In this document: positions 48,895-60,406 of the stretch, one piece after another | Position numbering within the stretch: the stretch's first letter is position 1 | Layout of the letters: each line of letters opens with the position of its first letter | Source: Xestospongia muta | Taxonomy: Eukaryota > Porifera > Demospongiae > Haplosclerida > Petrosiidae | Reading direction: 5' to 3' | DNA length: 64,000 nt | Assembly: GCA_963693285.1 (NCBI GenBank) | Contig: OY848919.1 | Span: 4,639,936 to 4,703,935 of the forward strand | Made by a program: the position numbers and the translations under genes | The notes under the pieces: model-generated | What the model was told of the DNA's origin: nothing | The model's database searches: none | What the model saw: the letters and a program-made list of their open reading frames with translations, nothing else

Positions 48895-49269
48895 ATTTTA
48901 GGAATGTTAGCTGTTGCAATGTAATCTTGGGTGGAAACGAGACAACCAAGCCATGAATATTAGATCATGAATCTTGTAATGTTGATTGACTAGTGGGCGT
49001 GGCAGCATGAATGATGTTGTACCCTGTTGTATCAGTTTTCTACTGGCAACACAAGTACGATCTTGAATTGTTAATAATATATATTGGTCAGTCTACTTTG
49101 TTATATTCACACAAACATTGTAACACATCATTTCTGTATATCTTAAGGTGTAGCTTCTTTAAATTAATCCTGAAAAATAAAGAAAATAAATTTGGCATAA
49201 TTATATATATTACAATAGTAAAAAATTCATTAAAGCACGTCCTCTGATGTCCGTCTACTTTTTGCATCT
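48895..49269. other. Upstream region of the receptor gene
   Basis: The only sequence between the receptor start codon and the chimeric pseudogene. It should hold the receptor promoter and 5' UTR. Open frames on both strands here overlap each other and look spurious. No motif recognised. Confidence 0.4.
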
Positions 49270-50577
49270 TCATTTATTTAACTGCTGTTTTCGGTCTAAC
49301 TGTCTCTCAGTATATTGTGCAATGATATCTCTCTCATTGACATCAGATAGTTTATTACGTTGTCTATACTTCAGGAATACTGCAGGAATTTGGTTAGAAG
49401 TGTTAGTAGAGATAACTCGAGTTTGTAATGTCACTGGAACATTCTCAGTAAAACTACAGAAATTGAATCAAGCCAATCAGAAAAGAGTAATATTGCTGAC
49501 TCTGTTAAACCTACTTGGAGATCTTCAGCAATGTTGTAAATTAATGCATTTATTACAGCAACTTTGTTGTCGTATAAATTAAATTGATAGAAAAGACAGT
49601 TGTTTGTAATATTAAAACAAACCTTCCGTTTGTCAATCTTCAAGATGTTGATATGGTATTTTTACTTGAGAGAAACTATCATTAACATTATAAGTTGATG
49701 ACTCGGCAGTAATAGGAAAAACGACATCACTAAGACAATATTTGTTCTGAATATCTACCTGAAATACTATGGAATCATGTAAACATGATATTAGATACTG
49801 AATATTGACAAAAATCACTTATATTTTCTTTTTCAGCCGCAAATGTATCATTGGTAATGTTATCATAGACAACTAAGAATTTTCCTGCATATTTGCCATA
49901 ATCCTCAATGTTGCTCATTAGCTTTTCCCCTCCAAAATCACCCTATATATGGAGAAATACACACAAAATATGGAATGTAATTTGTTGGATGTTACAAACG
50001 TTAAGTTGTGACAATTCATCAGTATGCTGGTCATCTAAGAGGCTATTAAAAATGTCAAGAATTTCCTGGAGTAATAAAGAAGTCAAATTTAATTAACATT
50101 GGCTTCAATATTAATGCTTACAGTTACAAGGAAGGGATTGGTAACGCTGGTATCACCAATGTTAGATGTAAGAATGACAATTGATGTATCAATAATATTA
50201 TTAATAATGATAACATCTGATGTTGTTAACACTGTTTGTGTGACATTAACTATATTTTGAATAATGTTATGGACAACATCATTCTGTTCTTGTGATGTAA
50301 AGTTAGTATTGTTAGAAGTTAATTTTTTCAACTAAAGAAAAGAGATATCATTTCTAATGAAGTAGTATTGAAGACAATAAATTCATTTTTAAACAGTTTT
50401 TTGCATCTTGTGTTCAACATTACTTTATCAAAATCTTCCATCAATTGGACTAAAGGACAAGCACTTTGATTGATCTCAGACCATAGTCCATTACTAGTAC
50501 ATTGTCTACTGATATTACCTATACATAAACATTATAGATATCTTTACCCAATGCTAAAAACATAAGACAATTTACCT
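49270..50577 (-). pseudogene. Chimeric pseudogene: receptor HRM/GAIN exons fused to SLC15 tail
   Basis: 50577 down to about 49372 is a copy of receptor segment 18860-17626, with HRM exon 2 and six GAIN exons including introns (for example [18 protein letters not shown] at 50126-50335). At about 49372 the last GAIN exon (SNQIPAVF) runs in frame into the C-terminal tail of an SLC15-like gene (LKYRQRNKLSDVNERDII, YTERQLDRK), stopping at TGA 49270-49272. One exon has a nonsense TGA at 49633-49635 where the receptor has CGG. One exon lost the last G before its donor. No seven-helix or GPS part is present. It arose by duplication next to the live receptor and is probably non-functional. Confidence 0.8.
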
Positions 50578-50879
50578 CAATGTTGCTCATTAGCTTTTCC
50601 CCTCCAAAATCACCCTGTATATGGAGAAATACACACAAAATATGTAATGTAATTTGTTGGATGTTACAAACATTAAGTTGTGACAATTCATCAGTATGCT
50701 GGTCATCTAAGAGGTTATTACAAATGTCAAGAATTTTCTGGAGTAATAAAGAAGTCAAGTTAATTAACACAGACTTTGTACAATATTAACACTTACAGTT
50801 ACAAGGAAGAGATTGGTAACGCTGGTATCACCAATGTTAGATGTAAGAATGACAATTGATGTATCAACAATATTATTAT
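50578..50879 (-). pseudogene. Second-order partial copy of GAIN exons
   Basis: About 300 bp repeating 49906-50207 at an offset of 672 bp. It holds partial exons encoding [13 protein letters not shown] and [11 protein letters not shown] and the end of the NIGDTSVTN exon. Its left join falls where both sequences share ACCTCAATG-like bases, suggesting microhomology. It cannot encode a domain. Confidence 0.75.
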
Positions 50880-52417
50880 ATGAATTGCAATTGATACAAT
50901 GTAATTTAAATTGTGAAATGGAACCTTTTAATGTTTTACCCAATGTTGGACTACCTATAACTTCTTCTATAATATTTTTCCTTAAGATTTTAAATCAATA
51001 ATGACAACAATGTTATCAATGAAACATATTACAATATAGACCCTGTAATTAAAGACACAGCTCTCTTGTCAATGTTCTGGTTAATACCGGCTGTACTAAG
51101 AGACACATTGATCTGAACTAGTCTTAATGATGTCCGGTCAAGTTGTTCATTATCAGGAATTATCAGTTAATATATTATTTCAACTCTTTCATCTGTACAA
51201 TCAAATGTTATATGACCAACATACATTTGTCTATTTATTAAATGAGTGTTATACTTCCTCTTTGGCATGGAAACACATAAAAATAATATCTGGATCAGCA
51301 GATATGCTTATATTTGGAACTATCTGGGTAGAGGAGTATAGGTAAAAAGACATATAGGTATAATCATAGTTTTATGTAACATTGATTAAAAATGTTGTCA
51401 TACTAACTGTTGGGAGCATTGTTGTTATGTAATTTATGCCATGAAAGATGTTAAGAGGAACTGAGTCAACTGAGTTTTTCAATGTAAATTGATTAAAGCA
51501 GTGTTTTCAGAACCTTCCTTTGTGCATGTTGTTCAGGGTAGGCACCCTAGTCTGTGTGAGATCCTCCAGTCTGTAAATAGTTATGACAATCTGACTTCCT
51601 CTATTATTTTCTACATACTAGCAGAATAAAAGTAAATAATAGCTGTATCCTTAAATTTTTATAACTTTTCATGATAGTATTCCTGTGTCATTAATAAGAA
51701 AATTGTAGTCATCTTAATTAATATGACCCTGGATATAAGAAATTCCAAAATCAAATGATTAGTCAGAGCTTATGTAGCCATGGCCATGTTAATAGAAACT
51801 ATCAGAAAAGTACAATAATCCTGAACTAATAGATAGATGTATAGATTGTAGTAAACAATAGAAAATCTCAATAGATTCTTTCCCAGCAAGTGCATACTAT
51901 ATACATAGTAAACAGTCCACTTCATGTCTGGATTATAACAATATTATATTCACACTCCTACATAACATGTACACATATATATAGTATACAAATTGTATTT
52001 ATACAGATCATGCACAATTCTACATACCTCTATCATTATACGTGTCACCATTGTGATATCCTGCCTCAGTTATTAACTTATTAATTCATAAGTTGGTTTT
52101 GTATTTTAGTCAGAAGAGAGAGAGTAGAGAGTGACGTTCAGTTGTTACGTTGTCATTTAATACTGTTATTATTTGAGTCATTGTTTTGTGGAGTTTTGTT
52201 GTTTGATGTTATTTACTAGTTATTTGTTGACAGTGAGTTTTTGTTGCTTCTGCTTGCGTGCCGGTCATTTCAACCATATATAAGTAATACAAATGCATGT
52301 CTTGTATATAATTACTCGTGCAGAATAAGTCTTGTCATAACTAAATAGCGTATAATGCATACATTGAAATATACTTAACATACTAATAATGTACTTAATG
52401 GCATGTTACAATCACAT
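50880..52417. other. Intergenic, no gene seen
   Basis: AT-rich spacer between receptor pseudogene fragments and the next transporter. The plus-strand open frames at 51127-51345 and 51890-52084 have no recognisable features. It includes the 3' flank of the 52.4-kb transporter. Confidence 0.45.
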
Positions 52418-54019
52418 TCAGTTGACAGCCATGGACTCAATACAATAAGATATTCCAACTTCATCTCTATGTAGCAGTTCCTCTTGGTCAAGTTGTTTCT
52501 CAGTATATTGAGTAATGATAATTCTTTCATTAACATCAGATAGTTCATTATGTTGTCTATACTTGTATCTATATGCAGCAATAGTATAAATAATGATTGG
52601 TATCAATGCAAGACATGTTATTACAGCAGAATATATTACCAACAAGAGCTGATTGCAGTCAAGATAGGACAATATTAGTTCATTCAAATTCCAAAGAAAG
52701 CAATACTGCATCAACCACAATCCTATTAGTATACCTTGCATAGTACGAGGTGCTTGAGCCAAAATGAGTTCTAAACTCCCAGTGTAGACTAGCATTATAC
52801 TCGTACCTTCCAAAAATCGTGATATAATATAAACACAAAGTGATTTCATAGAAAAGCTAATAGTCAGTAGAACTAAATGTACCAACACAAGTACTAGTCC
52901 AATCCATATACGTTTCAACATACTAGGAATATAGTGAGAGAAATAGGGAACAATCAATAACTGATGTATAGGAATAACTATAACTACTACACCATATGGT
53001 ATGATTGCTGGATAGACGTCATGATCAGTAACATCAGATTTGCTAACAAATATGTTGTTCGCAGAAGAAAAGCATTTGTTGGGCAAATGTGTATTAGATT
53101 CTACAAAAAAAACAATCATTGTTTCAAAAATTATTGGAAGGATGTTCCAAAAGCTCTTAACATTCTCTACTTGCTCAGTAGTAAATGGTCCTCCATATCT
53201 TTCTTTACCAAGGTCTAGTATGGAAGGAGGAGGCTCTCCATAAGTGAAGGCACTACGTCTCTCTGGTTGTTTGTGTTTCCAAGCATATCTCATTACTCTC
53301 CAGATTAGTTTGATAGGATTGTTGTGTTGAGATGGTTCAATAACAAAATAACGTTTGAAGCAACAAAGAAACAAGAAACCAAGTAGAAAAAAAAGTATAG
53401 AAGTGACAAAAAACAGAAAAGATGCAATCACAACTATCATATTTTCTTTAAAAATAATTTCATATAGTAAATAAAAAAAATTGGGTAATACATATACCCA
53501 AGAGAACCAATAAACAAAGCTACTCAATTCCTCAGAGGAGGCAAATTGAAGTTGATCAGTACCAAACTGAATTATGTTAGCAACAAATAAACAGAGACCA
53601 AGAAAAGTAAGCACAGCTGTCACAGTTATAATAATAACAACATAAGGGTTTGTAATAAAATATTGTGAGTTAAATATCACTATTAGCGATATTACAACCT
53701 CACTTAAAATGAAAAAAATGTAGCTGATACTGAGGATTAGATATCCAATTATAATTACTTTATATCTCATACATTTCTCACCAATTAATCCAAGAAAGGA
53801 AAACGAGAGAGAGACAATAGCAAATAGACCAAATATCAAAGGAATCCGAAAATCTTGATATATACTGTTACGTCCGAGTTTTCCAACCAACTGTATTAAG
53901 TTTGTTGCCATAGAGAAAACAAAAAAGCACAATATTAGAATTAAGACAGCATCTTTAGAGCGGACACATGATGCTCGATATCGTTTTTTACGACAACAAC
54001 ATGAACTTTGATTGTCCAT
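52418..54019 (-). CDS. SLC15/POT-like transporter, intact
   Basis: Single-exon frame; I choose the ATG at 54017-54019 (MDNQSSCCCRKKRYRASC), giving 533 residues. The frame stays open 71 codons further upstream, but that part includes translation of a TACA microsatellite and has no counterpart in the paralogues. It shows the same order of motifs as the 12.5-kb gene: Cys/Arg N-terminus, LIGEKCMRYKVIIIG, ANIIQFGTDQLQF, RRSAFTYGEPPPSILDLGKE, YGGPF, VENVKSFW, IPSMLKRIWIGL, AQAPRTMQGILIGLW and a tail with YRQHNELSDVNERIIITQY. No ExxER motif is seen in helix 1. Closest local relative is the truncated copy at 58297. Membrane solute carrier of unknown substrate. Confidence 0.86.
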   Translation of the reverse strand: MDNQSSCCCRKKRYRASCVRSKDAVLILILCFFVFSMATNLIQLVGKLGRNSIYQDFRIPLIFGLFAIVSLSFSFLGLIGEKCMRYKVIIIGYLILSISYIFFILSEVVISLIVIFNSQYFITNPYVVIIITVTAVLTFLGLCLFVANIIQFGTDQLQFASSEELSSFVYWFSWVYVLPNFFYLLYEIIFKENMIVVIASFLFFVTSILFFLLGFLFLCCFKRYFVIEPSQHNNPIKLIWRVMRYAWKHKQPERRSAFTYGEPPPSILDLGKERYGGPFTTEQVENVKSFWNILPIIFETMIVFFVESNTHLPNKCFSSANNIFVSKSDVTDHDVYPAIIPYGVVVIVIPIHQLLIVPYFSHYIPSMLKRIWIGLVLVLVHLVLLTISFSMKSLCVYIISRFLEGTSIMLVYTGSLELILAQAPRTMQGILIGLWLMQYCFLWNLNELILSYLDCNQLLLVIYSAVITCLALIPIIIYTIAAYRYKYRQHNELSDVNERIIITQYTEKQLDQEELLHRDEVGISYCIESMAVN

Positions 54020-54147
54020 TATATCGTGATTTAAATTTAACTGACTGTCTGTGTTGTATCGATCGATTACAACGTTATATATATAGACTATAATTATATA
54101 TATCATATGAATAGGCGGAGCAAAGCACGCGTCGAGATCACCATACG

Positions 54148-54183
<36 letters not shown>

Positions 54184-54689
54184 TATACGCTATCCAAAAT
54201 ACTGCAACAGCTAGTACTCTATCATTTGCCATCTATCAAAAGGCAACTACCACTATTTGGTTTGCACATTGCAAACTTGAACCTACCATATTGAATAAAC
54301 ACAGGTACACTTAAAATAGCATTTTGTCATTTCAACTGTTGTCTTTGTTTCTATAATCTCATCAATGTAATGTAAGCCCAATATCGTGTTACCACAAACC
54401 AAAAAATTGGCTAACTCAATATAACAATTAGAACTCTTTGTAGTTTATGTCCAATAACTGAAACTCTGAGGGAGAGGTAGATACTATTTCAAAGTTAACT
54501 AATTAGATTAGTTTCAGTTGAAATAGTATCTGTTTGTAGCTTCAATTGAAGCCATGATTCAACTACTATAGCAAAGTGGGAGTAAAAGCAATGTGGTTGT
54601 AGATGCAACTAGTTGGTTTTATGTAAATTAACACTGTGTAAATGCTACAGTATATACTATCTTATTACATAGTTAACACCACCTTATGC
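54020..54689. other. Upstream flank of the transporter
   Basis: Holds the likely promoter and a TACA tetranucleotide tract (54147-54180) followed by TA repeats. A pair of short near-inverted segments around 54485 and 54525 (GATACTATTTCAA / TTGAAATAGTATC) could form a hairpin. No gene. Confidence 0.5.
54147..54180. repeat. TACA tetranucleotide microsatellite
   Basis: About eight copies of ACAT/TACA followed by a short TA run. It accounts for the artefactual N-terminal extension of the neighbouring transporter frame. Confidence 0.9.
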
Positions 54690-54918
54690 TTCAGGAATAA
54701 GCCACAGATAAGCTTGTTTATATCAAGGGTTTATAACAGCTTATTGATACGCTATAAGCACCCCTGTTTTAAGCTCTCTTATATTTCAGAAATAAGGTGT
54801 ACTTATAACTGTATTATAACAATATTATATAATAGCTTATTTTGAGCATTGCCAATTTGGGGGAAATAATTATTTTCACAAAAATGAAATGCAACACAAA
54901 TGCACTATAATAATAATG

Positions 54919-55340
54919 TCAATCAAAACTAAACAAATATTCTGAATCACTGTCCTCTTCTCTTTCTACTGTTGCTGTATTAGGATTTAGTACCGATGCA
55001 ACGACTGATTCACCATCACCATTATCTTTATTTAGTCCATCTTTAAGTATCCACAGCTTTGCATTTTCTGAAATTGTCTTTTGAAATGGGGACCCTACTT
55101 CTCTTGTGAATCATGCACGGAAAGAATCTATTTTCATCAAGTTTTTCCATGAACAAGTGAAATCGATCAGACCAATAATGAGGTTGATGATGAACATATT
55201 TTTCTTTGTCGAACATCATGTCTGGTGTTACAGACTCCCAAAATCTTGCACGTCTTTCAAATGTCTACACTATTGAAAGCATAAGCATTGTGGTATATAT
55301 TGTATACAAAACATACCAACCGCTTTCTTGATCTCAGTTG
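54919..55340 (-). pseudogene. Fragmented ORF of unknown family inside candidate element
   Basis: Minus-strand reading gives a protein-like stretch FERRARFWESVTPDMMFDKE, YVHHQPHYWSDRFHLFME and LDENRFFPCM. After an apparent one-base frame change it continues as FTREVGSPFQKTISENAKLW, ILKDGLNKDNGDGES and VEREEDSDSEYLFSFD, ending at TGA 54919-54921. A plausible small intron (GTATGTTTTG...CAATAG) precedes it near 55265-55315. More Ser/Thr-rich coding-like sequence lies at 55750-56000. The frame change suggests decay. I do not recognise the family. Confidence 0.4.
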
Positions 55341-56661
55341 TTTTTTACTTTTGATTGGAGTCACAAAATGCTTTGGGCATCTTTTTTAAGTCCTACAACC
55401 TTCTACAAAGAAATAAAGATTAAAACAAAATAAACTCATCACTCACATACTTAATATAACTTTTTCAGGATAACAATCTCCAACTACAGAAATAGTCGTC
55501 CTCACAATCTTAGCATCATGACTTCCATATATTCTGTGTATAAGAGTATTTATTACATCAATGTTACTATGAAAAGCTTACAGTTCATTTGTCTTGAATT
55601 GTTTGTCCTCATCCATTGCATTATGCATTGCTCGTATATTCTGCTCTATTAGTAAGGAATAAAGTATAGTGGATTATCATTCTTTGGATCATAGCATGAG
55701 CATAAGTTACTGATGTGTGTGTGTGAGCAGTACTTGTAAGACAAGGGATGTAGCTCTTTTGTTTACCGATACTGCTAGAAGTTACAGAAGTGCTTGAGGA
55801 TGCTGTCGAAGATCTGATATTGATATCATCTTCTAGTGTTTTCTGTCGAGTCTCTAAAGAATCCAGTTGATTGTAAATACAGTCAATTTTGGTACAAACA
55901 CTACCATGTTTGAGTCCATACTTTGTTGAAAAGATTGAAGTATGCTGGTCAATGTCTATATGTCATTATGACTTGTAACATGACCATCATTTGTAACTTG
56001 ACCATTTGTTCCAGTATGGCAAAGAGAAGTAGATTTATTTCCAGTCGGGAGAGATTGTCCAGGGAGCTAGTACTATGATAGCAACGCTCTACAAAAATGC
56101 CAGCTTAATTTGACCAACAATACTACTAGAAATGAAGTACCTTTGTCTAGTGAATTCATCTAGTTGTACATGATTATGAGAATCAGTGAGTTCAGATGAC
56201 AAAGGCTAATATCCCGACCTATAGTGTGTAAATATAACATAGTGGAGTCTCGTTGTATGACAACGAACCTTATAGGACAAACATTCATTTTCCTGACAAT
56301 CACTTAGTCAGTATACTTACATGAAAAGGAAATCAAGCTAAAAATCATTGCTTAAACAACAGACAACTTTTTACTGATTACAAAATATCTCAACTTCCAT
56401 TTGATATTTCATTATAGAATGCTACTATATATCACAGGCATATAAGTTAGGGTGATCCCGATGTTCTTATGTTTTATAGTAAGGCATGTGCCGTCATAAT
56501 ATTATAATATATGATATACTTTGTACCTAGATGAACTGTAAAAACTTGATCAAGTGGCTCCGGAGGGATTCTTTTGCCTTCCAAACTGAAAAGCTCTCCT
56601 TACACCTGTTAATGTAGATAAAAATGTAGTTGCAGTAGTGTCTTTCGATGTTCCTTTTCTT

Positions 56662-56853
56662 CTAGCTCAGAGTAACTCTATCAATTCTATACATGACACC
56701 ATTGACACGAGGTATATACCGTAAATAATCTATTCTTTTTAAAGGTGGCATTGTTGGCAATTTTGTAATTTGATCATGGAGAGGTGTGTGAGTCGTAAAA
56801 GAGTCTGTTCTTATTGTATGGAAGAGGTTGCACATACCTCTTTTTACCATCAT
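56662..56853 (-). other. Short protein-like ORF inside candidate element
   Basis: 63 codons containing HDQITKLPTMPPLKRIDYLR and YIPRVNGVMYRIDRVTLS. A second minus frame in the same place also reads plausibly, so the coding frame is uncertain. No family recognised. Confidence 0.25.
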
Positions 56854-57088
56854 CTAAACGATAAGGTGTAGTTCGTCCTGGAAAATGTAGTCAATTGGTG
56901 TTTTACACTCCCAACTATAAGGCTCGATCAATTGATGATTAAACTGGTATCACACCTGTCCAGTCTCAATATTGACTGCACAGAGAGAAGCTACCACAAG
57001 CTTATTAATCCAATAATCGAGAAAGTTTTAATGATGTCGAACTGAAGAATCTACAGGAAATGTTTATATCCTGCAACAGAATACTATA

Positions 57089-57537
57089 TTGTTGAATCAT
57101 TTCTGCAAGCAAATATACATCAATGATCATCTTTTTCTCAGCAGTAAATCACGTTCTCCAAAATCAACTGCTGTTGCTGCACACTGGCTTAATAATGTCA
57201 TGGGTATTGATACAAGTAGACAGGCACACATCCAAGCTGGATTTGTAACTTATTTCTTTCGTCATGAGTTAAAACTAAAATCCAGGTCAAATTTTGTAAA
57301 ACTACAAAGACTAATGTATTAGCTACATGTCCAATGGTTGGAAAATCACCCATATTGAGATTCATTCTAACAAGATTTCTTTTTTCAACAACATTTGTGA
57401 GAGATAGCTATGTCAATTTTATTCCTGTTGCTAGAATAGTGGGACATTGTGCAGTTGCTGAGACTAATGTAAAACTTGATTATAGAATTGACAAAGTGAT
57501 TGTTTGTGTTCCCTTATTAAAAAGTGCACTTGTTTGA
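57089..57537 (+). pseudogene. Two overlapping plus-strand ORF pieces, frameshifted
   Basis: The first piece (57089-57322) reads SPKSTAVAAHWLNNVMGIDT and AHIQAGFVTYFFRHELKLK. The second, one frame away, reads from about 57300 (CKTTKTNVLATCPMVGKSP) to a stop at 57535-57537, with FVRDSYVNFIPVARIVGHC and YRIDKVIVCVPLLKSALV. Together they look like the C-terminal end of one protein split by an indel near 57300. Lying inside inverted ends, they may derive from a transposon protein. No catalytic motif seen. Confidence 0.4.
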
Positions 57538-57805
57538 TATTAGCTGAGTCTTTTGTAAAATCTTACAGTGCACTTAATTAAATGTATTATTCACAATAAT
57601 GATTATTATTAATGGTTATGGCAATAAGCATATTCTTATATCAAATTGCTTAAAATAAGTCTGTTATAAGCAAGATTATAACAGAATGAGGTGTAGCACC
57701 CACACTATACCATCCTTATATGGACTGTTAGTATAAGAGAGCTTATAACAGTCAGATATTACTGTTATAATAGGTGTCAGATAACAGACTATCCTTAGCA
57801 ATTTA

Positions 57806-58296
57806 CATAGTATAAGTTACAATAGTTTTGGCCTTGTAGCACTTAGAATGGGTTTACATCATATTGATGAAACACTGGTAATGAAGACCTTTGTTAAAAT
57901 GACAAAATGTCTTTTTCAGTGTAGTTCCTAATATACTCTTATTTACAACACTGCTTTTATGCTATTATTATACCTTTGTAGCTATCTTAATATAGATACA
58001 AAAGAGTACTCAGCAAACAGACTGTATGCTATAAATTATGTTTTTTGACAGTGGTTATTCATTATATGACATTATCCTATCTACATCTGCAGCTATATAA
58101 TAATTATTGTAGTCAAAAAAAATTATATTGGTTATTAATTTTGATAAAAATACATAAATTTATCTAATCTGTTTCCACGATTATATGCGTCACCATAATA
58201 AGTAATACAAGTACATGTCTTGTATATAATTACTCATGCAGAACAAACCATGTCATAACTAAATAGTGTATACTTAATGGCATGTTAAAATCACAG
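57806..58296. other. Intergenic spacer
   Basis: AT-rich. The right end is downstream of the truncated transporter copy and resembles 52260-52417, so the duplication includes some 3' flank. No gene. Confidence 0.5.
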
Positions 58297-59020
58297 TCAG
58301 TCAACAGCCATAGACTCAATATCATAAGACACTCCAATTTCATCTTTCTGTAGCAGTTCCTCTCGGTCAAGTTGTCTCTCAGTATATTGAGTAATGATAA
58401 CTCTTTCATTAACATCAGATAGTTCATTACGTTGTCTATACTTGTATCTATATGCAGCAATAGTATACCCAATGACTGGTATCAATGCAAGACATGTTAA
58501 AACAGCAGAATATGGTACCAAACGGTTCTGATGGCAGTTAAGATAGGACGATATTAGTTCATTCAAATTCCAAATGAAGTAATATTGCATCAACCACAAT
58601 CCTATTAATATACCTTGCATAGTACGAGGTGCTTGAGCCAAAATGAATTCTAAACTTCCAGTGTATACAAGCATTATACTTATACCTTCCAAGAATTGTG
58701 ATATAATATAGACACAAAGTGAGTTTTTAGAGAAGCTAATAGTCAGTAGAACTAAATGTACCAACACAAGTACTAGTCCAATCCATATACGTTTCAACAT
58801 ACTAGGAATATAGTGAGAGAAATAGGGAACAATCAATAACTGATGTATAGGAATAACTATAACCACTACACCATATGGTATGATTGCTGGATAGATGTCA
58901 TGATCAGTAACATGAGATTTGCTAACAAATGTGATGTTTGTAGAAGAAAAGCATTCGTTGGGCAAATGTGTATTAGATTCTACAAAAAAAAACAATCATT
59001 GTTCCAAAATTATTGGTCCA
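58297..59020 (-). pseudogene. 5'-truncated SLC15-like transporter copy
   Basis: 232 codons, highly similar to the C-terminal 40% of the 52.4-kb gene: VESNTHLPNECFSS, IPSMLKRIWIGL, AQAPRTMQGILIGLW and YRQRNELSDVNERVIITQY. Similarity stops abruptly near 59016, within a FFVES/TIIVS stretch, and is replaced by unrelated sequence. All N-terminal helices and the cytosolic loop are missing. The frame is intact, so decay is recent, but a functional 12-helix carrier cannot be made. Confidence 0.85.
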
Positions 59021-59687
59021 TATTACTTCATCATTTTCTGTTCTTGATCTGTTATCTCATATAATATTATTAATCAGTCTCCTAGTATTGGTAACTCATT
59101 TAACACTTCTATTTACAGTTCTGTAAGTTGGACTGGTTGTCATAGCAATATTTTTATGTGTTGTTTTCATACTAAATGAAACAAACCAATTAAATGATCA
59201 ATAATGTTAGTTTATCTAATGAAATATACACCTTTGTAACTGTATCATGGATGCATGGACTGATGGATGGACAGATGTATAGATGGATGGATTAACAAAT
59301 TGATCAATGAAACGGAACACTATTTAGTCATGTAAAAGCCTTTTTAATTTTTATTTTAGACTCATTTAATCTCTGAAATTAATGGAGATCAAATGGAGGG
59401 AGAGAGAGCTAAAGAGGGCAAAGAGATGATAATGTATATTGACACTTTTTCCTTCAGAAATATATTTGATATGTTTTGAAGTAACAAAAAGAGTCTTAGA
59501 AGATGCCCTTCAAGTATACAACTACTGTCCTAACATTTGGTATAAGACTGTCCTCTCTATTGTAGATAGCTGAGCTCTACATGTCAGATGAAAAGCGAGT
59601 GTACATGTTCTATATAGTTATTTTAGGTTCTAATGGAATGGTCAGTAGTAAAATAGTTCAAATTTGTACATCTTAAAATTTTGTCAG
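59021..59687. other. Intergenic with a short GATG satellite
   Basis: AT-rich sequence with an imperfect ATGGATGG run near 59249-59292 and a GA-rich tract near 59397-59430. It may include unrecognised 5' exons of the following plus-strand gene. Confidence 0.4.
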
Positions 59688-60406
59688 TCTTGGCAAATCA
59701 ATAGTGTTTTAAGTGTCTTGCCGATTGAAAGTGCCATTTCTGTTGCCATGACGACTAGTTCTTTTATGCTTAAAAAACTTGAAGATCTAGGTCAAGACTA
59801 TAATAATATGTCAAAGGAATTGAGAGACATTTTCTACACACATTTTGTAATTAAGGAACTATTTATTGCTGTAACTGTTCCAAATTTGTCAGAAACAATG
59901 TCAAACCTACCAGATATTACATTTCGTATGTATTGTTCAATTCCCTTGTATGATCTTCACATTTCAAAACCAACTTGTCCTGTGCAATTACAAAATCCAT
60001 AAATGATATAATCTATACAAGTTATTGAATGTTGTAATCCAGTGGTTTATTTTATAGGTTTTTATTTCTATTATAAAAATTGTCAAATTTATTAGATATT
60101 TAATTTCTCTAGGCATTCTGTAAACTGGCTATTGATTTTGGTCATTTAGTTTCTATACCTGATATTGTGAAGTCATCTAAATTTTATTATATAGCTGCAG
60201 ATTGGGGTAAAAAATTAAACCAGTACCAGGTATGGAATTATAGGACTGAGTCTAGTTAGATATTAGTGACAATTTCAATTGTATTCTAGATCTCATTCAC
60301 TCAAGCATTTCGTACTCATACTATACTCAATATTGTCTCAATAATTTATCTTACTTTCCATATCAAAGGCAACTGTACTAATGACTTCAATAGATATCTC
60401 AAGTAG
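59688..60406 (+). CDS. Small three-exon gene of unknown function, possibly partial
   Basis: Exon A begins after TTTGTCAG at 59688 and encodes SWQINSVLSVLPIESAIS, KKLEDLGQDYNNMSKELRDI, FVIKELFIAVTVPNLSETMS and ITFRMYCSIPLYDLHISKP. Exon B (60113-60229) encodes AFCKLAIDFGHLVSIPDIVK and FYYIAADWGKKLNQYQ and ends in a GTATGG donor. Exon C (60290-60406) encodes ISFTQAFRTHTILNIVSIIY and IKGNCTNDFNRYLK before TAG. B and C join in phase 0. The A-to-B donor is unclear; CCT/GTGCAATT at about 59980 would keep the frame. No start codon with a good context was found, so upstream exons may be missing. The protein is not recognised. Confidence 0.45.

Larger units (their letters stand above)
54690..57805. mobile_element. 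Candidate decayed DNA transposon with inverted ends
   Basis: Left end (about 54690-54855) and right end (about 57640-57805) are both packed with TTATAAG-type motifs and are partly inverted copies. TAAGCTCTCTTATA at about 54774 recurs as its reverse complement near 57735. CTTATTTTGAGCAtTG at about 54836 pairs with the reverse complement of CAATTGCTTAAAATAAG-like sequence near 57645. Between them lie broken ORFs on both strands. I see no transposase motif I can name and no clear target duplication, so the assignment is tentative. Confidence 0.4.

Noticed and set aside
50813..51345. Plus-strand ORFs upstream of the 52-kb transporter
   Set aside because: The first is antisense to a GAIN pseudo-exon; the second has no protein-like features or splice context.
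54020..54232. N-terminal extension of the 52.4-kb transporter (MANDRVLAVAVF...)
   Set aside because: It reads through a TACA/TA microsatellite (repeated YVCM) and has no match in paralogues. The ATG at 54017-54019 fits the family N-terminus.
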